Assembly (NCBI GenBank): GCA_029882335.1
Contig: JAOUKW010000009.1
Coordinates: forward strand, 1 to 26,619
DNA: 26,619 bases
Direction: 5' to 3'
Source: Candidatus Heimdallarchaeota archaeon
Lineage (GTDB): Archaea; Asgardarchaeota; Heimdallarchaeia; Heimdallarchaeales; Kariarchaeaceae
Numbering within the stretch: position 1 is the first letter of the stretch; each line of letters starts with the position of its first letter. Below are positions 1 through 8,504 of the stretch, piece after piece. Under the pieces are notes generated by a model that made no database searches, had not been told where the DNA came from, and saw only the letters and a list, made by a program, of their open reading frames with translations. A program made the translations under genes and the position numbers.

Positions 1-134
1 TCTCCACCATAAAATCTTTCTTTCACAGTTATATTTACACCATTGAGTTGATACTTTTTACCCAAAATTTCTGGATCACATAGAGCAAGTAGTCGTTCCT
101 TAGCATCAATGTGAACCTTTACCAGAAAATTCAC
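1..134 (-). CDS. DUF424 family protein, 3' end cut by window edge
   Basis: This is the N-terminal 44 codons of a gene that runs off the left edge. The visible protein starts MNFLVKVHIDAKERLLALC and continues through a DPEILGKKY segment to an FYGG segment at the edge. This matches the pattern of the small archaeal DUF424 family (about 95-100 residues), whose biochemical role is not established. The start is a GTG 10 bases after the aIF2-beta stop; the frame carries a stop just upstream, so no earlier start is possible. The close spacing implies co-transcription with aIF2-beta, an arrangement I recall as common in archaea, which suggests a translation-related role. That role is inference. No catalytic motif can be seen in the part present. 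Confidence 0.75.
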   Translation of the reverse strand, partial: MNFLVKVHIDAKERLLALCDPEILGKKYQLNGVNITVKERFYGG

Positions 135-144
135 GTTATCGACC

Positions 145-582
145 TTAGCTTAAATTTCGAATGCCAGCAGTGGCACCACATGCATCGCACTTTAACATCT
201 CAATTCTATTTTGAGTAATAAAACGGGTATCTGGTTTTCTACATTCTGGACAAATTACATAATCATTGATATATCGCTCAAATAATTTTTGAACTTGAGT
301 ACGGATATGCTTTCCTTGAAAAATAGCTCGAGATCCTTCTACACTTCCTGAAGTTCCGATTTCATTTGTAAAAAACTTTAGAAAGTGACTTTCAGGTCTT
401 GCGATAAGTGTTTGTAATTCTTTGAAATTTCTGAAAAATGTTCTGTTTCCCTCGATTTGAGAGTCAACCTTGGGGATAATAAAACGATCTGTTTCCGTAC
501 TATGTTCGGGTAATTGTGTTTTTGCACGTTTTAAAATATTAGAATATACTTTCTCAGGATTATCATTGTATTCATTCCACAT
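145..582 (-). CDS. eif2b: Translation initiation factor aIF2 subunit beta
   Basis: This is the beta subunit of the heterotrimeric factor aIF2, which delivers initiator Met-tRNA to the small ribosomal subunit in the cytoplasm. The 145-residue protein has the usual archaeal length and domain order: a short N-terminal helix, a central alpha-beta domain (about residues 35-100, with a VEGSRAIFQGKH segment), and a C-terminal C4 zinc ribbon with Cys111, Cys114, Cys132 and Cys135 (CPEC and CDAC). The gene starts at ATG 582. A TATA-like element 24 bases upstream and no Shine-Dalgarno sequence suggest a leaderless transcript. DUF424 follows after 10 bases. The alpha and gamma subunits are not in the window. 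Confidence 0.95.
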   Translation of the reverse strand: MWNEYNDNPEKVYSNILKRAKTQLPEHSTETDRFIIPKVDSQIEGNRTFFRNFKELQTLIARPESHFLKFFTNEIGTSGSVEGSRAIFQGKHIRTQVQKLFERYINDYVICPECRKPDTRFITQNRIEMLKCDACGATAGIRNLS

Positions 583-600
583 ACATGCATGTCAACTCTC

Positions 601-611
601 TAATTATTTAA
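601..611 (-). promoter_or_regulatory. TATA-like box of the aIF2-beta/DUF424 operon
   Basis: On the minus strand this reads TTAAATAATTA. It is centred about 24 bases before ATG 582, so transcription should begin at or next to the start codon. No Shine-Dalgarno motif lies between box and ATG, consistent with leaderless initiation. Confidence 0.45.
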
Positions 612-668
612 GCCTTTTAAAATATACAGTATTTGATCATAATTTCCTTGATAAATAAACACTATACT

Positions 669-1124
669 TTAATCCGCCAGATCAGATTGTAATTTAATAA
701 GATTTGCCCTACGATTAATTTCCCATTGAATAGATAAATTAGTCTGAATTATTTCTGGAATAATATACATTTCCTCATTATATTCCCGCACTTTACCAAT
801 TACATCGATTATTTGTCCTTCCTTAACTGGGTTTATCATTGTATATTGATCCTCAATACTACCATCATCCCGTTTTATCGGTCTACTCCACATACGGAGC
901 TCAATAGTATCACTTCCATCATCAAGTAGTATGATACAATTTTTGTTTCCTTCATTAGAATATTCATTCTTAGATAGAACCACTCCAAAGATCCTAACTT
1001 TTGAAATCACCTTATTATTCAACCTATAGATTTTCTGATCCTCTAAATCTATTATTTCTCCCAAATATATTTGACTTATTCTCATTAATTTACCAGGTTT
1101 TCTTTTTCTAACTTTCATTGACAT
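669..1124 (-). CDS. RPA32-like single OB-fold nucleic-acid-binding protein
   Basis: A 151-residue protein that looks like one OB fold of the RPA2/RPA32 or Stn1 type. After a basic N-terminus (MSMKVRKRKPGK) comes a strand with the pattern VRIFGVVLS, then ILLDDGSDTIELRMW, where the Asp-Asp-Gly turn and the R-x-W strand are typical of RPA32-family DNA-binding domains, then IIDVIGKVREYNEEMYIIP. It probably binds single-stranded DNA, perhaps within a replication protein A complex; RNA or tRNA binding by the same fold cannot be excluded. The C-terminal winged helix of eukaryotic RPA32 is absent, since the protein ends soon after the fold. It lies 86 bases upstream of aIF2-beta on the same strand, with its own TATA-like box. 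A large RPA subunit is not visible here. Confidence 0.65.
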   Translation of the reverse strand: MSMKVRKRKPGKLMRISQIYLGEIIDLEDQKIYRLNNKVISKVRIFGVVLSKNEYSNEGNKNCIILLDDGSDTIELRMWSRPIKRDDGSIEDQYTMINPVKEGQIIDVIGKVREYNEEMYIIPEIIQTNLSIQWEINRRANLIKLQSDLAD

Positions 1125-1140
1125 AAGTTAATTGTTAATT

Positions 1141-1152
1141 TATTATTTAAAT
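1141..1152 (-). promoter_or_regulatory. TATA-like box of the OB-fold gene
   Basis: The minus strand reads ATTTAAATAATA, centred near 22-23 bases before ATG 1124. No Shine-Dalgarno sequence precedes the ATG, so a leaderless message is likely. Confidence 0.4.
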
Positions 1153-1190
1153 CCTATAAGTTAAATATCTGAATTAATGAAAATCTATGA

Positions 1191-3230
1191 TTAATATTCT
1201 TGGATAATTTCTAATAGCTCAGATAAACTCTTGTTAATTATTGTTTCTTGTTTATCAATATCTCTTGTGTATTCTCTCATGATTTTTTGATAAAGATCTT
1301 TTGCAGTTTCTCCATTTTTATATGCCTTTCTTGCGACTTGGGCATTTCTACGTAGATCTTTTTGTTTTTGGTTTGCAATCATAATTTTATCTACCAATCG
1401 CTCATACTTAATTCCTTTTGATGAGAGGTCTTTTACAGCTAGTTCTAATTCGCCATTTAACTCACGTAGACGTTTATTAATGGATTTTACTTGACCGTCA
1501 TATTCTTTTTGACTCAGTTTTCCTCGCTTTCGTCTATCCTTAATTTCAACAATACGTTTGTTTGCACCTGCTTGTTCTCTATAGAGATTGAAGAAAGTAT
1601 CTATTTCACCAATGGGAATTTCCTCTTTCTCAACTTCAATTGCTTTAGATGATCTAAATCTCAATTGTGTTGTGAGGAATATTATTGAAATTAATGAAAT
1701 CATTGCAATTAGGAATGTTATTAGATATTGAATATGACCCCAACCAATTCCTTTTGCATATTGGTAAGTCAGTTGAAAACCAACATTATCGATATAATTA
1801 GAATTATTCAGTTGTATGTGGATATCAATATGTTGTAATATAGAAAATTGATTTCGAGAAGTAGAACTAAAACTTCTATAACTAACATGTTTAGATGATG
1901 GAGTGTAACTATGATTGAGGAAATTTGCACCTACAGGTAATTGATAAATTACATTTATCTCTCTTGCAGTTACATTATAATCCCCAGCAAGTGTGGAATT
2001 TAAGGTATAGATATCGCCCTCTACACTTACAACATTCGTCATATTAAATTCATACTCAACAAAGAATGTATATGTTTGACCTCCAAGAATTCCATTTCTA
2101 AAATTAACTTCTAATTTATCTTTACTCGGTCCGTCAGATACAGTTGTTGTTGTTGGATAACTGGTTTCATCATCTCTTGTTCTCAGATTTAATGGACCAA
2201 TATCATCATATAATTTAATTACCTGACCATCACTAGGTATACTTAAAGTATATTTCCGGAGATTATAGACTAAGTTAATGTATTCATCATCATCGGGAGT
2301 TATGGGACCATCATGTCGAACAACCAATTGTTCCTTAACAAATACTTTACCCCAAGGATTTATCTGAACAATCTTGGTAATACTGTCTAAACTATAAGGT
2401 ATAGTGGTAGATTGAGCAGCAAGGGTAGTTTCTCTTCTTGTTAGTGATTTGAATGTTATTTCAGCAAGATCATAATCCTCTTGTAAACCTTCTATTGAGT
2501 TGAAAGAAGATCGTGAGAAATTGAGCCAGCTTACATCACGTTCATTTGCAGTAGGATACTCAACATTTTCAGCATTTGTTATTTTTTCATTCATGCTAAT
2601 ATCAAATGAATCTAATTCTGCCTTCAATGCTAAGTGAATGTTAGCATTTTTAACATTTAATCCTCTAAAGATTGGGACTACTGGTATCATGAATTTGCCT
2701 TCTAATCCAGTCCCATTTAGGGCAAATGAAATTGAATCGGATACAATAATTTTAGTTGCCATGTATACTACGGTAGTAGTATTCTGGGCTAATGTTTGAT
2801 TTTCTTTAATATTGAAGGTAAATGTAGTTAATGTTGGTTCTGTAGTCTCAATTATTGGTTGTAAATTATTACGAGACATTAGACCTGCAGAAGTATCTAT
2901 TTGAGAATAAGCAAAAACTTGAACTGCGTGTTTGGCAAATTCGTTGGGTATTGAGTAATTAATGGCACCTATTTTAGTGTCATTATCGTGAAATATTAAC
3001 TCAAAGCGATCTTCCAAAACGATTTTAGCATCTAACTCAATTGTCATATTCCTTGTAAAATTTGTAATAGTTGCATTAAATACCTCATCTTCATCTCTGA
3101 TGAAGTCCATAGGTAATACAGTGCGTTCAGTTTCAGTTTCTATTGGTGTATCAACACTATAGGCCTGAAAACTCGAGAGTAGTAATAAATTTATAAATAG
3201 CAATAATATAATCGTTTTGGTATTTTTCAA
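1191..3230 (-). CDS. Ribophorin I (OST1)-like oligosaccharyltransferase subunit
   Basis: A 679-residue type I membrane protein. Residues 1-25 form a signal peptide, about 26-495 are extracytoplasmic, 501-522 form one membrane segment, and the remaining roughly 155 residues are charged coiled coil facing the cytoplasm. Eukaryotic ribophorin I has the same plan and a longer than usual cytosolic coiled coil. The segment KIVQINPWGKVFVKEQLVV (from residue 286) resembles the ribophorin I stretch that reads, as I recall, VIEVSHWGNIAVEENVDL, and it is followed by a similar His-x-Gly. In eukaryotes ribophorin I is a non-catalytic subunit that presents substrates to STT3 for N-glycosylation. The ectodomain carries about 13 N-x-S/T sequons. 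The TTG start is set by AGAGGT six bases upstream. No STT3 is in the window. The assignment rests on remote similarity plus shared architecture. Confidence 0.75.
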   Translation of the reverse strand: MKNTKTIILLLFINLLLLSSFQAYSVDTPIETETERTVLPMDFIRDEDEVFNATITNFTRNMTIELDAKIVLEDRFELIFHDNDTKIGAINYSIPNEFAKHAVQVFAYSQIDTSAGLMSRNNLQPIIETTEPTLTTFTFNIKENQTLAQNTTTVVYMATKIIVSDSISFALNGTGLEGKFMIPVVPIFRGLNVKNANIHLALKAELDSFDISMNEKITNAENVEYPTANERDVSWLNFSRSSFNSIEGLQEDYDLAEITFKSLTRRETTLAAQSTTIPYSLDSITKIVQINPWGKVFVKEQLVVRHDGPITPDDDEYINLVYNLRKYTLSIPSDGQVIKLYDDIGPLNLRTRDDETSYPTTTTVSDGPSKDKLEVNFRNGILGGQTYTFFVEYEFNMTNVVSVEGDIYTLNSTLAGDYNVTAREINVIYQLPVGANFLNHSYTPSSKHVSYRSFSSTSRNQFSILQHIDIHIQLNNSNYIDNVGFQLTYQYAKGIGWGHIQYLITFLIAMISLISIIFLTTQLRFRSSKAIEVEKEEIPIGEIDTFFNLYREQAGANKRIVEIKDRRKRGKLSQKEYDGQVKSINKRLRELNGELELAVKDLSSKGIKYERLVDKIMIANQKQKDLRRNAQVARKAYKNGETAKDLYQKIMREYTRDIDKQETIINKSLSELLEIIQEY

Positions 3231-3236
3231 GGGTAC

Positions 3237-3242
3237 ACCTCT
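3237..3242 (-). promoter_or_regulatory. Shine-Dalgarno fixing the TTG start of the ribophorin-like gene
   Basis: AGAGGT on the minus strand lies six bases before TTG 3230. It supports this unusual start, which also gives an uninterrupted signal peptide. A TATA-like CTTTAAATAAC at 3275-3285 would start the message around 3255, leaving a short leader that contains this site. Confidence 0.6.
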
Positions 3243-3343
3243 ATTTTGTCTTGATCATTTTCTGAAATTAAATTGTTATTTAAAGTTCTTTCGAGATGAA
3301 ACACACTTATCATACAAATATTATTATTCGACTGTAAAATAGA

Positions 3344-3919
3344 TTATTTTATATTTAATTTTACTTCTTTTCCGCAATGAGAACAGTTTATTACATGAAT
3401 ACCACTAGGAATATCAATATCTGCTACTTTCCTTGCACAAAAACAAACATATCCCTTTAACCTAGCGGGATTACCTGCAACAAAACCGTGATTAGGTACA
3501 TCTTTTGTGACAACAGATCCAGCAGCAACCAAAGCATATTCACCAACAGTAAGTCCACAAATGATTGTAGAATTTGCGCCTAAACTAGCTCCTTTTTGTA
3601 TCAAAGTAGGAATTATTTGCCATTCACCCATTGCACGTGGATATAGATCATTGGTAAAAGTTACATGAGGACCTACAAATACCTCTGATTCAATTGTTAC
3701 ACCCTGATATACAGATACTAGATTTTGAATCTTTACATTATCCCCAATAATTACATGGCTATCAACATAGGAACTCTTACCAATAATTACATTCCGACCA
3801 ATTTTTGCATGATCCCTGACGTGTGCAAAATGCCAAATTTTACTGCCCTCATTAATTTCAGATAATGTCTCAACTATTGCGGTTGGATGAATATATATGT
3901 CTGACAATTCGATTTTCAC
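3344..3919 (-). CDS. Left-handed beta-helix sugar N-acetyltransferase (WlbB/WbpD type)
   Basis: A 191-residue hexapeptide-repeat acetyltransferase. From residue 10 the chain follows the short-period pattern of a left-handed beta helix (HPTAIVE, SKIWHFAHVRDHAKIG, VIIGDNVKIQN, VFVGPHVTFTND), as in enzymes that acetylate an amino group on UDP- or dTDP-linked amino sugars with acetyl-CoA. Asn90 in VTFTND sits where the active-site Asn of WbpD/WlbB is expected. The C-terminus adds a likely zinc ribbon (Cys159, Cys161, Cys179, Cys182). Such sugars go into surface glycans or N-linked glycans. The gene lies upstream of the ribophorin I-like gene on the same strand with a 113-base gap, which fits a role in N-glycan building. 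The start is GTG at 3919; TTG four codons later is an alternative. The exact sugar cannot be told. Confidence 0.8.
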   Translation of the reverse strand: MKIELSDIYIHPTAIVETLSEINEGSKIWHFAHVRDHAKIGRNVIIGKSSYVDSHVIIGDNVKIQNLVSVYQGVTIESEVFVGPHVTFTNDLYPRAMGEWQIIPTLIQKGASLGANSTIICGLTVGEYALVAAGSVVTKDVPNHGFVAGNPARLKGYVCFCARKVADIDIPSGIHVINCSHCGKEVKLNIK

Positions 3920-4021
3920 CTATTACTTATGAATTAAATACATCAATGAGCTATTAATGATATCTATAGTACTTTGTAAATAAGAAAAAAAAGATGATGA
4001 TTGACCTAATCTTTATCTACT

Positions 4022-4033
4022 AATAATTTAAAT
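4022..4033 (+). promoter_or_regulatory. TATA-like box of mre11-rad50
   Basis: AATAATTTAAAT lies about 45 bases before ATG 4071. Transcription would start near 4054, leaving a short leader that includes the Shine-Dalgarno sequence GGGGAG. Confidence 0.4.
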
Positions 4034-4060
4034 CAAGATGTATTGGAATTCAATAAATAA

Positions 4061-4066
4061 GGGGAG
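4061..4066 (+). promoter_or_regulatory. Shine-Dalgarno of mre11, deciding the start
   Basis: GGGGAG sits four bases before ATG 4071. An earlier in-frame ATG at 4038 has no such site and would add 11 residues ahead of the conserved IHFIHTSDWH strand, so 4071 is preferred. Confidence 0.7.
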
Positions 4067-4070
4067 ACCT

Positions 4071-5459
4071 ATGAAACAAATCCATTTCATCCACACCAGT
4101 GATTGGCACATTGGTTTTATGCAATATAACAAAACAGAGAGATATCTCGATTTTTTTAAAGCAGCTGATGATGTAGTCAAAAAAATCATCAAAATTAAAC
4201 CGATGTTTGTTCTACATACTGGAGATATATTCCATAATGCCAGACCATCCCCAGGAACAATCAGACAAGTGGTAAGGATTTTAAATAGATTAAAAAAAGA
4301 AAATATCCCTCTTTTCATTATTAGAGGGAATCATGATGGTAAATCTGCAAAAATATTAGAAAGTGGTGGTAACACAATTTCTTTACTAAGGGAATTGAAA
4401 TTAGTTAATTACATTGATGATGAAATAATGACAGAGGAATATCATGGAATATCAGGTGTATCAATTCTTGGAGTAGGTTTTTATCCAGGAAATATTTTAA
4501 ATGAGAAAATTGAGACACTATTACGAAATTCACCAGACTTTCTATCCAACAATGATTATAAAATAATTGCTTTTCATGCCTATGTACAAGGTCAATTAGC
4601 TGACTTTCATCATATTTCTATTAATCAAGTATCAAAACTTGGTGTCGATTATATTGCTGCAGGTCATTATCACATACCTTGGAAAAATGAAAAATTAAAA
4701 TTATTTGCACCAGGTAGTACTGAAACTACATCTACCAACGAATGGAGACGAATGGATCTCAAAGAAAATATTTGTATGTACTCCAGTTTTTATGAAATAA
4801 AATCGGAGTACCAAGATAAATGGAAAAATCCACAAATAATACAACATCAAGTTCTTGTACGACCAAAAGCTATGCTTTCACTTGAGACCGATACCATAGA
4901 AAATCTTAGACAAAGTATCATCAATGAATTATTAGATAAAAAGAAGATAATTGCAAAATATGAACCAAGCTTGTTAAAACATAACCCAATGGCATTAGTT
5001 AATATATTGTATTCGAAGAATCAAGACGACCTAAGAATGGTGGATTTATCTGGTCTTGAAAAAGAAACTGGATATCTACATATTAACATAAATATGTTAG
5101 GAGAAAAAGATAGAATCATTATTAGTGCAGATACCTTGAAAAATCAAGATATAGAGGAAATTTTGAGAGACATATCAGGTCTACCAGAAGAAGAATTAGA
5201 TGATTTTCTAAATGAATCAATGACATTGCTCCAAATATTCCGTGATATCCCTATTTCAAGAGACATGAATACCGAACTTTTTACAGAAATAACAAATATC
5301 CTATCAAGCATAGATGCAACTAATTCGGGAGATGACCAACCAAAGATTATATCATTCAATAATTCCCCGTTAAAAAAAGAGATTCAGAATGATAAAGATC
5401 AAATGGTAGAGAAAAAAGATAATAATCTTACAAAAAATAAATTGGAGGACTACTTTTGA
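4071..5459 (+). CDS. mre11: DNA double-strand break repair nuclease Mre11
   Basis: Mre11 is the Mn-dependent nuclease that, with Rad50, processes DNA double-strand breaks. The 462-residue protein shows the calcineurin-like phosphoesterase motifs in order: Asp11-x-His13 (HTSDWH), Gly51-Asp52 (HTGDIFH), Asn87-His88-Asp89 (RGNHD), His169 (FHAY) and His199-x-His201 (AGHYH). A capping domain follows, and the C-terminal third is charged and partly helical, where other Mre11 proteins bind Rad50. The sequence ends in a Lys/Asp-rich tail. Length is in the usual archaeal range. The stop overlaps the rad50 start by four bases, so translation is coupled. The HerA and NurA genes that often flank this pair in thermophilic archaea are not adjacent. 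Confidence 0.95.
   Translation: MKQIHFIHTSDWHIGFMQYNKTERYLDFFKAADDVVKKIIKIKPMFVLHTGDIFHNARPSPGTIRQVVRILNRLKKENIPLFIIRGNHDGKSAKILESGGNTISLLRELKLVNYIDDEIMTEEYHGISGVSILGVGFYPGNILNEKIETLLRNSPDFLSNNDYKIIAFHAYVQGQLADFHHISINQVSKLGVDYIAAGHYHIPWKNEKLKLFAPGSTETTSTNEWRRMDLKENICMYSSFYEIKSEYQDKWKNPQIIQHQVLVRPKAMLSLETDTIENLRQSIINELLDKKKIIAKYEPSLLKHNPMALVNILYSKNQDDLRMVDLSGLEKETGYLHININMLGEKDRIIISADTLKNQDIEEILRDISGLPEEELDDFLNESMTLLQIFRDIPISRDMNTELFTEITNILSSIDATNSGDDQPKIISFNNSPLKKEIQNDKDQMVEKKDNNLTKNKLEDYF
5444..5448 (+). promoter_or_regulatory. Shine-Dalgarno of rad50, inside the end of mre11
   Basis: GGAGG lies seven bases before TTG 5456. It supports the TTG start and a coupled Mre11-to-Rad50 reinitiation at the TTGA overlap. 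Confidence 0.75.
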
Positions 5460-8278
5460 ATAGTCTTGTAATCAATAGTATTGAATTAGTAAATATTCGA
5501 TGTTTTGAAAAATTTTTCCTTCAATTTTCTACTGGTTCAAATGTTATCACAGGTGAAAATGGGGCAGGAAAATCAACAATTCTTACCTCTATAGGGTATG
5601 GATTATTTGGCAATCAATATCTCACAAAAATGTCCTTAAAAACGACTGATTTGATAAAATGGGGAGAAGAAGAAGGTACAATAAACTTAGTCTTTACAAT
5701 ACAAAGTCAAACCTATGAGAGTCGACATCGAATTAATCTCAAGAATAAAAATAAATGGGTAATAAAAAAATATAAAGAACAAACAATCTTATCCAATACA
5801 TTATCTGAAAGTAAAGAATTGATCCTTAAGTTATTTAACTATAAAGTTGACCACATAGTTTATAAAAATGCATTATGTAGCCCTCAAGGCCAATTAACTA
5901 GTTTATTGGATGAGTCACCTCAAATAAGAAAAGATCAAATACGTAAGATACTCGGATTACATGATTATACCATCGCCACCAGTCACATGAGGAAGTTTAA
6001 TACACAACTAGAAAATAATATTCAAACGCATAGTAATATAATCAATTCCATTGAACAATTCATAGATGACCCTAAAGCAATAGAAATAGAGATACTTAAC
6101 CAAAAAAACTATTTAGCCCAGAGAATTCAGGAGCTAACAAAAATATCAAACAATTTAAAAAATTTAGAACAGGAGATTCTCGATCAGACCATACTAGATC
6201 AAGAAATCAACAATCTTGGAAAACTTATACGTCAAGCTAAAGCAAATATAGAAAATCTCTCAACCGAAAATGATAAACGAGATGTAGCAATTAATGACTG
6301 GTTTACTACAATAAATATGAATAGATTGAATTATGATGATTTAGCAAATAAGTATTCAAACAACAAAACTATTGAAGACCAGTTACAAAATCAAAAAAAC
6401 CAATTGGAAACAAGTATACAATCATTTAATGAAAAATTAATTGAAAAAGACAGGAAATTAAAAGAAATTGAGTCAATAGAAGCGATTTTAACGGATTTAC
6501 AATTAAAACATAATGAGACTACAAAAGAATTGGATTTAAATGGGTTAAAAACAGAATTGAATAAGATAAAAACTAAGGAGGAATTATTTCTTACTGAGAA
6601 AGAAAAAATTCAAAATGATATCAAAAATCAAGGCTCAGCATTGGAAAAAATAAAGGAAAAGATTCTTACTCATTCAAATCGAATTCTAGAAATTAAAAAT
6701 TCATATCAATTAGAATTCAGCTCTGATATTTCTACATTAGCTGATGTGACGGTAATAACACAAAATGAAATTGATCAGTGCTCAACCGAAATTAATACAC
6801 AAACCAATAGACAAAAAGAATTATCTGCTCAAATGGGGGAGTTGCAATCAATTATTAATTCAATTGACTCAATGTTAGAGATACTATCAAATGTTCATCA
6901 GCACTCGTATTGTCCTATGTGTGAACAAAATCTATTGGATACAGATCAAACAAAATTGATTACAAAACATAATCAACAACGCTTAGTACTTAATGACAAA
7001 ATATCGAAATTAAAAACAGAATTAACATCTAGTGAAAACAAATTACTCAACCTAAATAGCAAAGCTAATTCTATAAACAGTAAATTTGGTTTATTGAAGG
7101 AATTTTCACAGAAAATTAAATCAATTGAAGAATGGCAACTAAACATCAATGAATTAATAAATGAGGAAAAACTTAAATCAACTGAAATTCAACAGTTACA
7201 AAACCAATTAAATCTATTTAGTAGTGATGAATATAAACTTCTACAAAATAAAGGTGAAACATTAGCAAATAAAATAAACATGATAGAAAAATACGACAAG
7301 GAGTTATTAACAAATAAAACAAAGCTAATAACGTTTAATCAACAATTTCAGGAGTTAGATAACCTACTCAAACAAATAGATTTGGATAAAATTACTCATG
7401 AGTTGAAGTTGATTAGTACCAACTATACTCTACTTAAAAAACAAAATACAATCATTGCAAAGGAACTCCTACCTTTATTAACTTTACAAGTAAAAGGAGT
7501 CAAAGACTTACAAGAGTTACAAAATGGAACTAAAAACAAGGAGTTACATTTTCAATCAATACAGTCGAAATTCAAACATGATTATTTCAAAAAAATATCA
7601 GAAGAAGAGAAAGAAGTAAGAACAAGACTAGGATCAATAAAACAAGAGATTAAATCACTTCAGGAAACACAATTACCAGAACTAGAAAAGAAATTGATAG
7701 CAGCAAACCAGCATGCCAAACTCCTAGAGGATAGCCAAGAAAAATTAAATAATTTGAACAAGATCAGACCTCGAGTATTGCTACTTGAGAATACATTTTC
7801 TAGCTTACCTGAAATATTAATTTCACGAATATCAGATAAAGTATCTAGACAGATATCTAACACAATGCAAAGAATTTTACCAAATCGGGGTTTTAAAAAT
7901 GTTATTTTCAATGCAGATGGTGAAATTGAAATTTCCAATGTTAATAATACCATTATAGATAAAAATATGCTTTCTGGAGGTGAAAAAACAGTTTTAGGTG
8001 TAGCTTTAAGATTGGCATTAGCAGATCAAGTGGCACCACTTCAATTCTTAATACTAGATGAACCAACTAATCACCTAGATATTATTAGAATTAACGAATT
8101 TGTAGATATCATTGATAACGATACTCTTTTCACAAATAATGCAGGCCAACTCATTTTAGTTACCCATAGAGATGAATTTGATAAAAATGCAACTAAATCT
8201 ATTCGAATTGACATTCAACCCTCAGGTGAGAGAAAGCTGAAAATTGATGATGATATTAACAACTTGATTAATTATTAA
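5456..8278 (+). CDS. rad50: DNA double-strand break repair ATPase Rad50
   Basis: Rad50 is the SMC-like ATPase that tethers DNA ends and controls Mre11. The 940-residue protein begins with the N-terminal ABC half: Walker A GENGAGKST at residues 33-41 and a Q-loop region around LCSPQGQLTS. A long coiled coil runs from about 160 to 790, broken near its middle by the zinc hook CPMC (Cys486 and Cys489). The C-terminal half holds the ABC signature LSGGEKT from residue 839, Walker B with Asp868-Glu869 (FLILDEPTNHLD) and a switch histidine in LVTHRDEF. All key residues are present and length fits archaeal Rad50. The TTG start overlaps the mre11 stop by four bases. Confidence 0.97.
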   Translation: MNSLVINSIELVNIRCFEKFFLQFSTGSNVITGENGAGKSTILTSIGYGLFGNQYLTKMSLKTTDLIKWGEEEGTINLVFTIQSQTYESRHRINLKNKNKWVIKKYKEQTILSNTLSESKELILKLFNYKVDHIVYKNALCSPQGQLTSLLDESPQIRKDQIRKILGLHDYTIATSHMRKFNTQLENNIQTHSNIINSIEQFIDDPKAIEIEILNQKNYLAQRIQELTKISNNLKNLEQEILDQTILDQEINNLGKLIRQAKANIENLSTENDKRDVAINDWFTTINMNRLNYDDLANKYSNNKTIEDQLQNQKNQLETSIQSFNEKLIEKDRKLKEIESIEAILTDLQLKHNETTKELDLNGLKTELNKIKTKEELFLTEKEKIQNDIKNQGSALEKIKEKILTHSNRILEIKNSYQLEFSSDISTLADVTVITQNEIDQCSTEINTQTNRQKELSAQMGELQSIINSIDSMLEILSNVHQHSYCPMCEQNLLDTDQTKLITKHNQQRLVLNDKISKLKTELTSSENKLLNLNSKANSINSKFGLLKEFSQKIKSIEEWQLNINELINEEKLKSTEIQQLQNQLNLFSSDEYKLLQNKGETLANKINMIEKYDKELLTNKTKLITFNQQFQELDNLLKQIDLDKITHELKLISTNYTLLKKQNTIIAKELLPLLTLQVKGVKDLQELQNGTKNKELHFQSIQSKFKHDYFKKISEEEKEVRTRLGSIKQEIKSLQETQLPELEKKLIAANQHAKLLEDSQEKLNNLNKIRPRVLLLENTFSSLPEILISRISDKVSRQISNTMQRILPNRGFKNVIFNADGEIEISNVNNTIIDKNMLSGGEKTVLGVALRLALADQVAPLQFLILDEPTNHLDIIRINEFVDIIDNDTLFTNNAGQLILVTHRDEFDKNATKSIRIDIQPSGERKLKIDDDINNLINY

Positions 8279-8504
8279 AGTATATAATATAGATGAGTTA
8301 GGCAATTCATACTTTATATTGTGTAAGTTGGTTAAAAAATATGTGTAATCCACAAATTAATCGAACTGTTTATTTGTTTTAGTAATATATTAAAATTTGT
8401 AGGACTAATGAGTATCTGTTATGCTAGTTTTATTCGTAGCTTCCAATGTTTGTTAAACAAAGTAGTACTATTTCCATCCTTCGATATTAAGCTAGGTGAT
8501 ATGT
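8279..8504 (+). other. Intergenic region between rad50 and the small GTPase gene
   Basis: About 226 AT-rich bases with no supported ORF, tRNA or clear terminator. A small inverted repeat, TTTGT-TAA-ACAAA, lies around 8448-8460, about 45 bases ahead of the GTPase start. It could be a regulator site but is short enough to be chance. AGGTGAT at 8494-8500 serves as the Shine-Dalgarno sequence of the next gene. Confidence 0.4.

Noticed and set aside
3990..4003. ATGATGA resembling the C box of a C/D guide RNA, upstream of mre11
   Set aside because: No CTGA D box at a suitable distance and no internal C'/D' pair.
4028..4318. Antisense open frame opposite the start of mre11, and similar antisense frames elsewhere
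   Set aside because: They are shadows of strongly conserved genes, with no start signal and no recognisable protein.
4071..8278. Search for HerA-NurA partners of the mre11-rad50 operon
   Set aside because: Both flanks are unrelated genes (an acetyltransferase and a small GTPase), so only the two-gene operon is supported.
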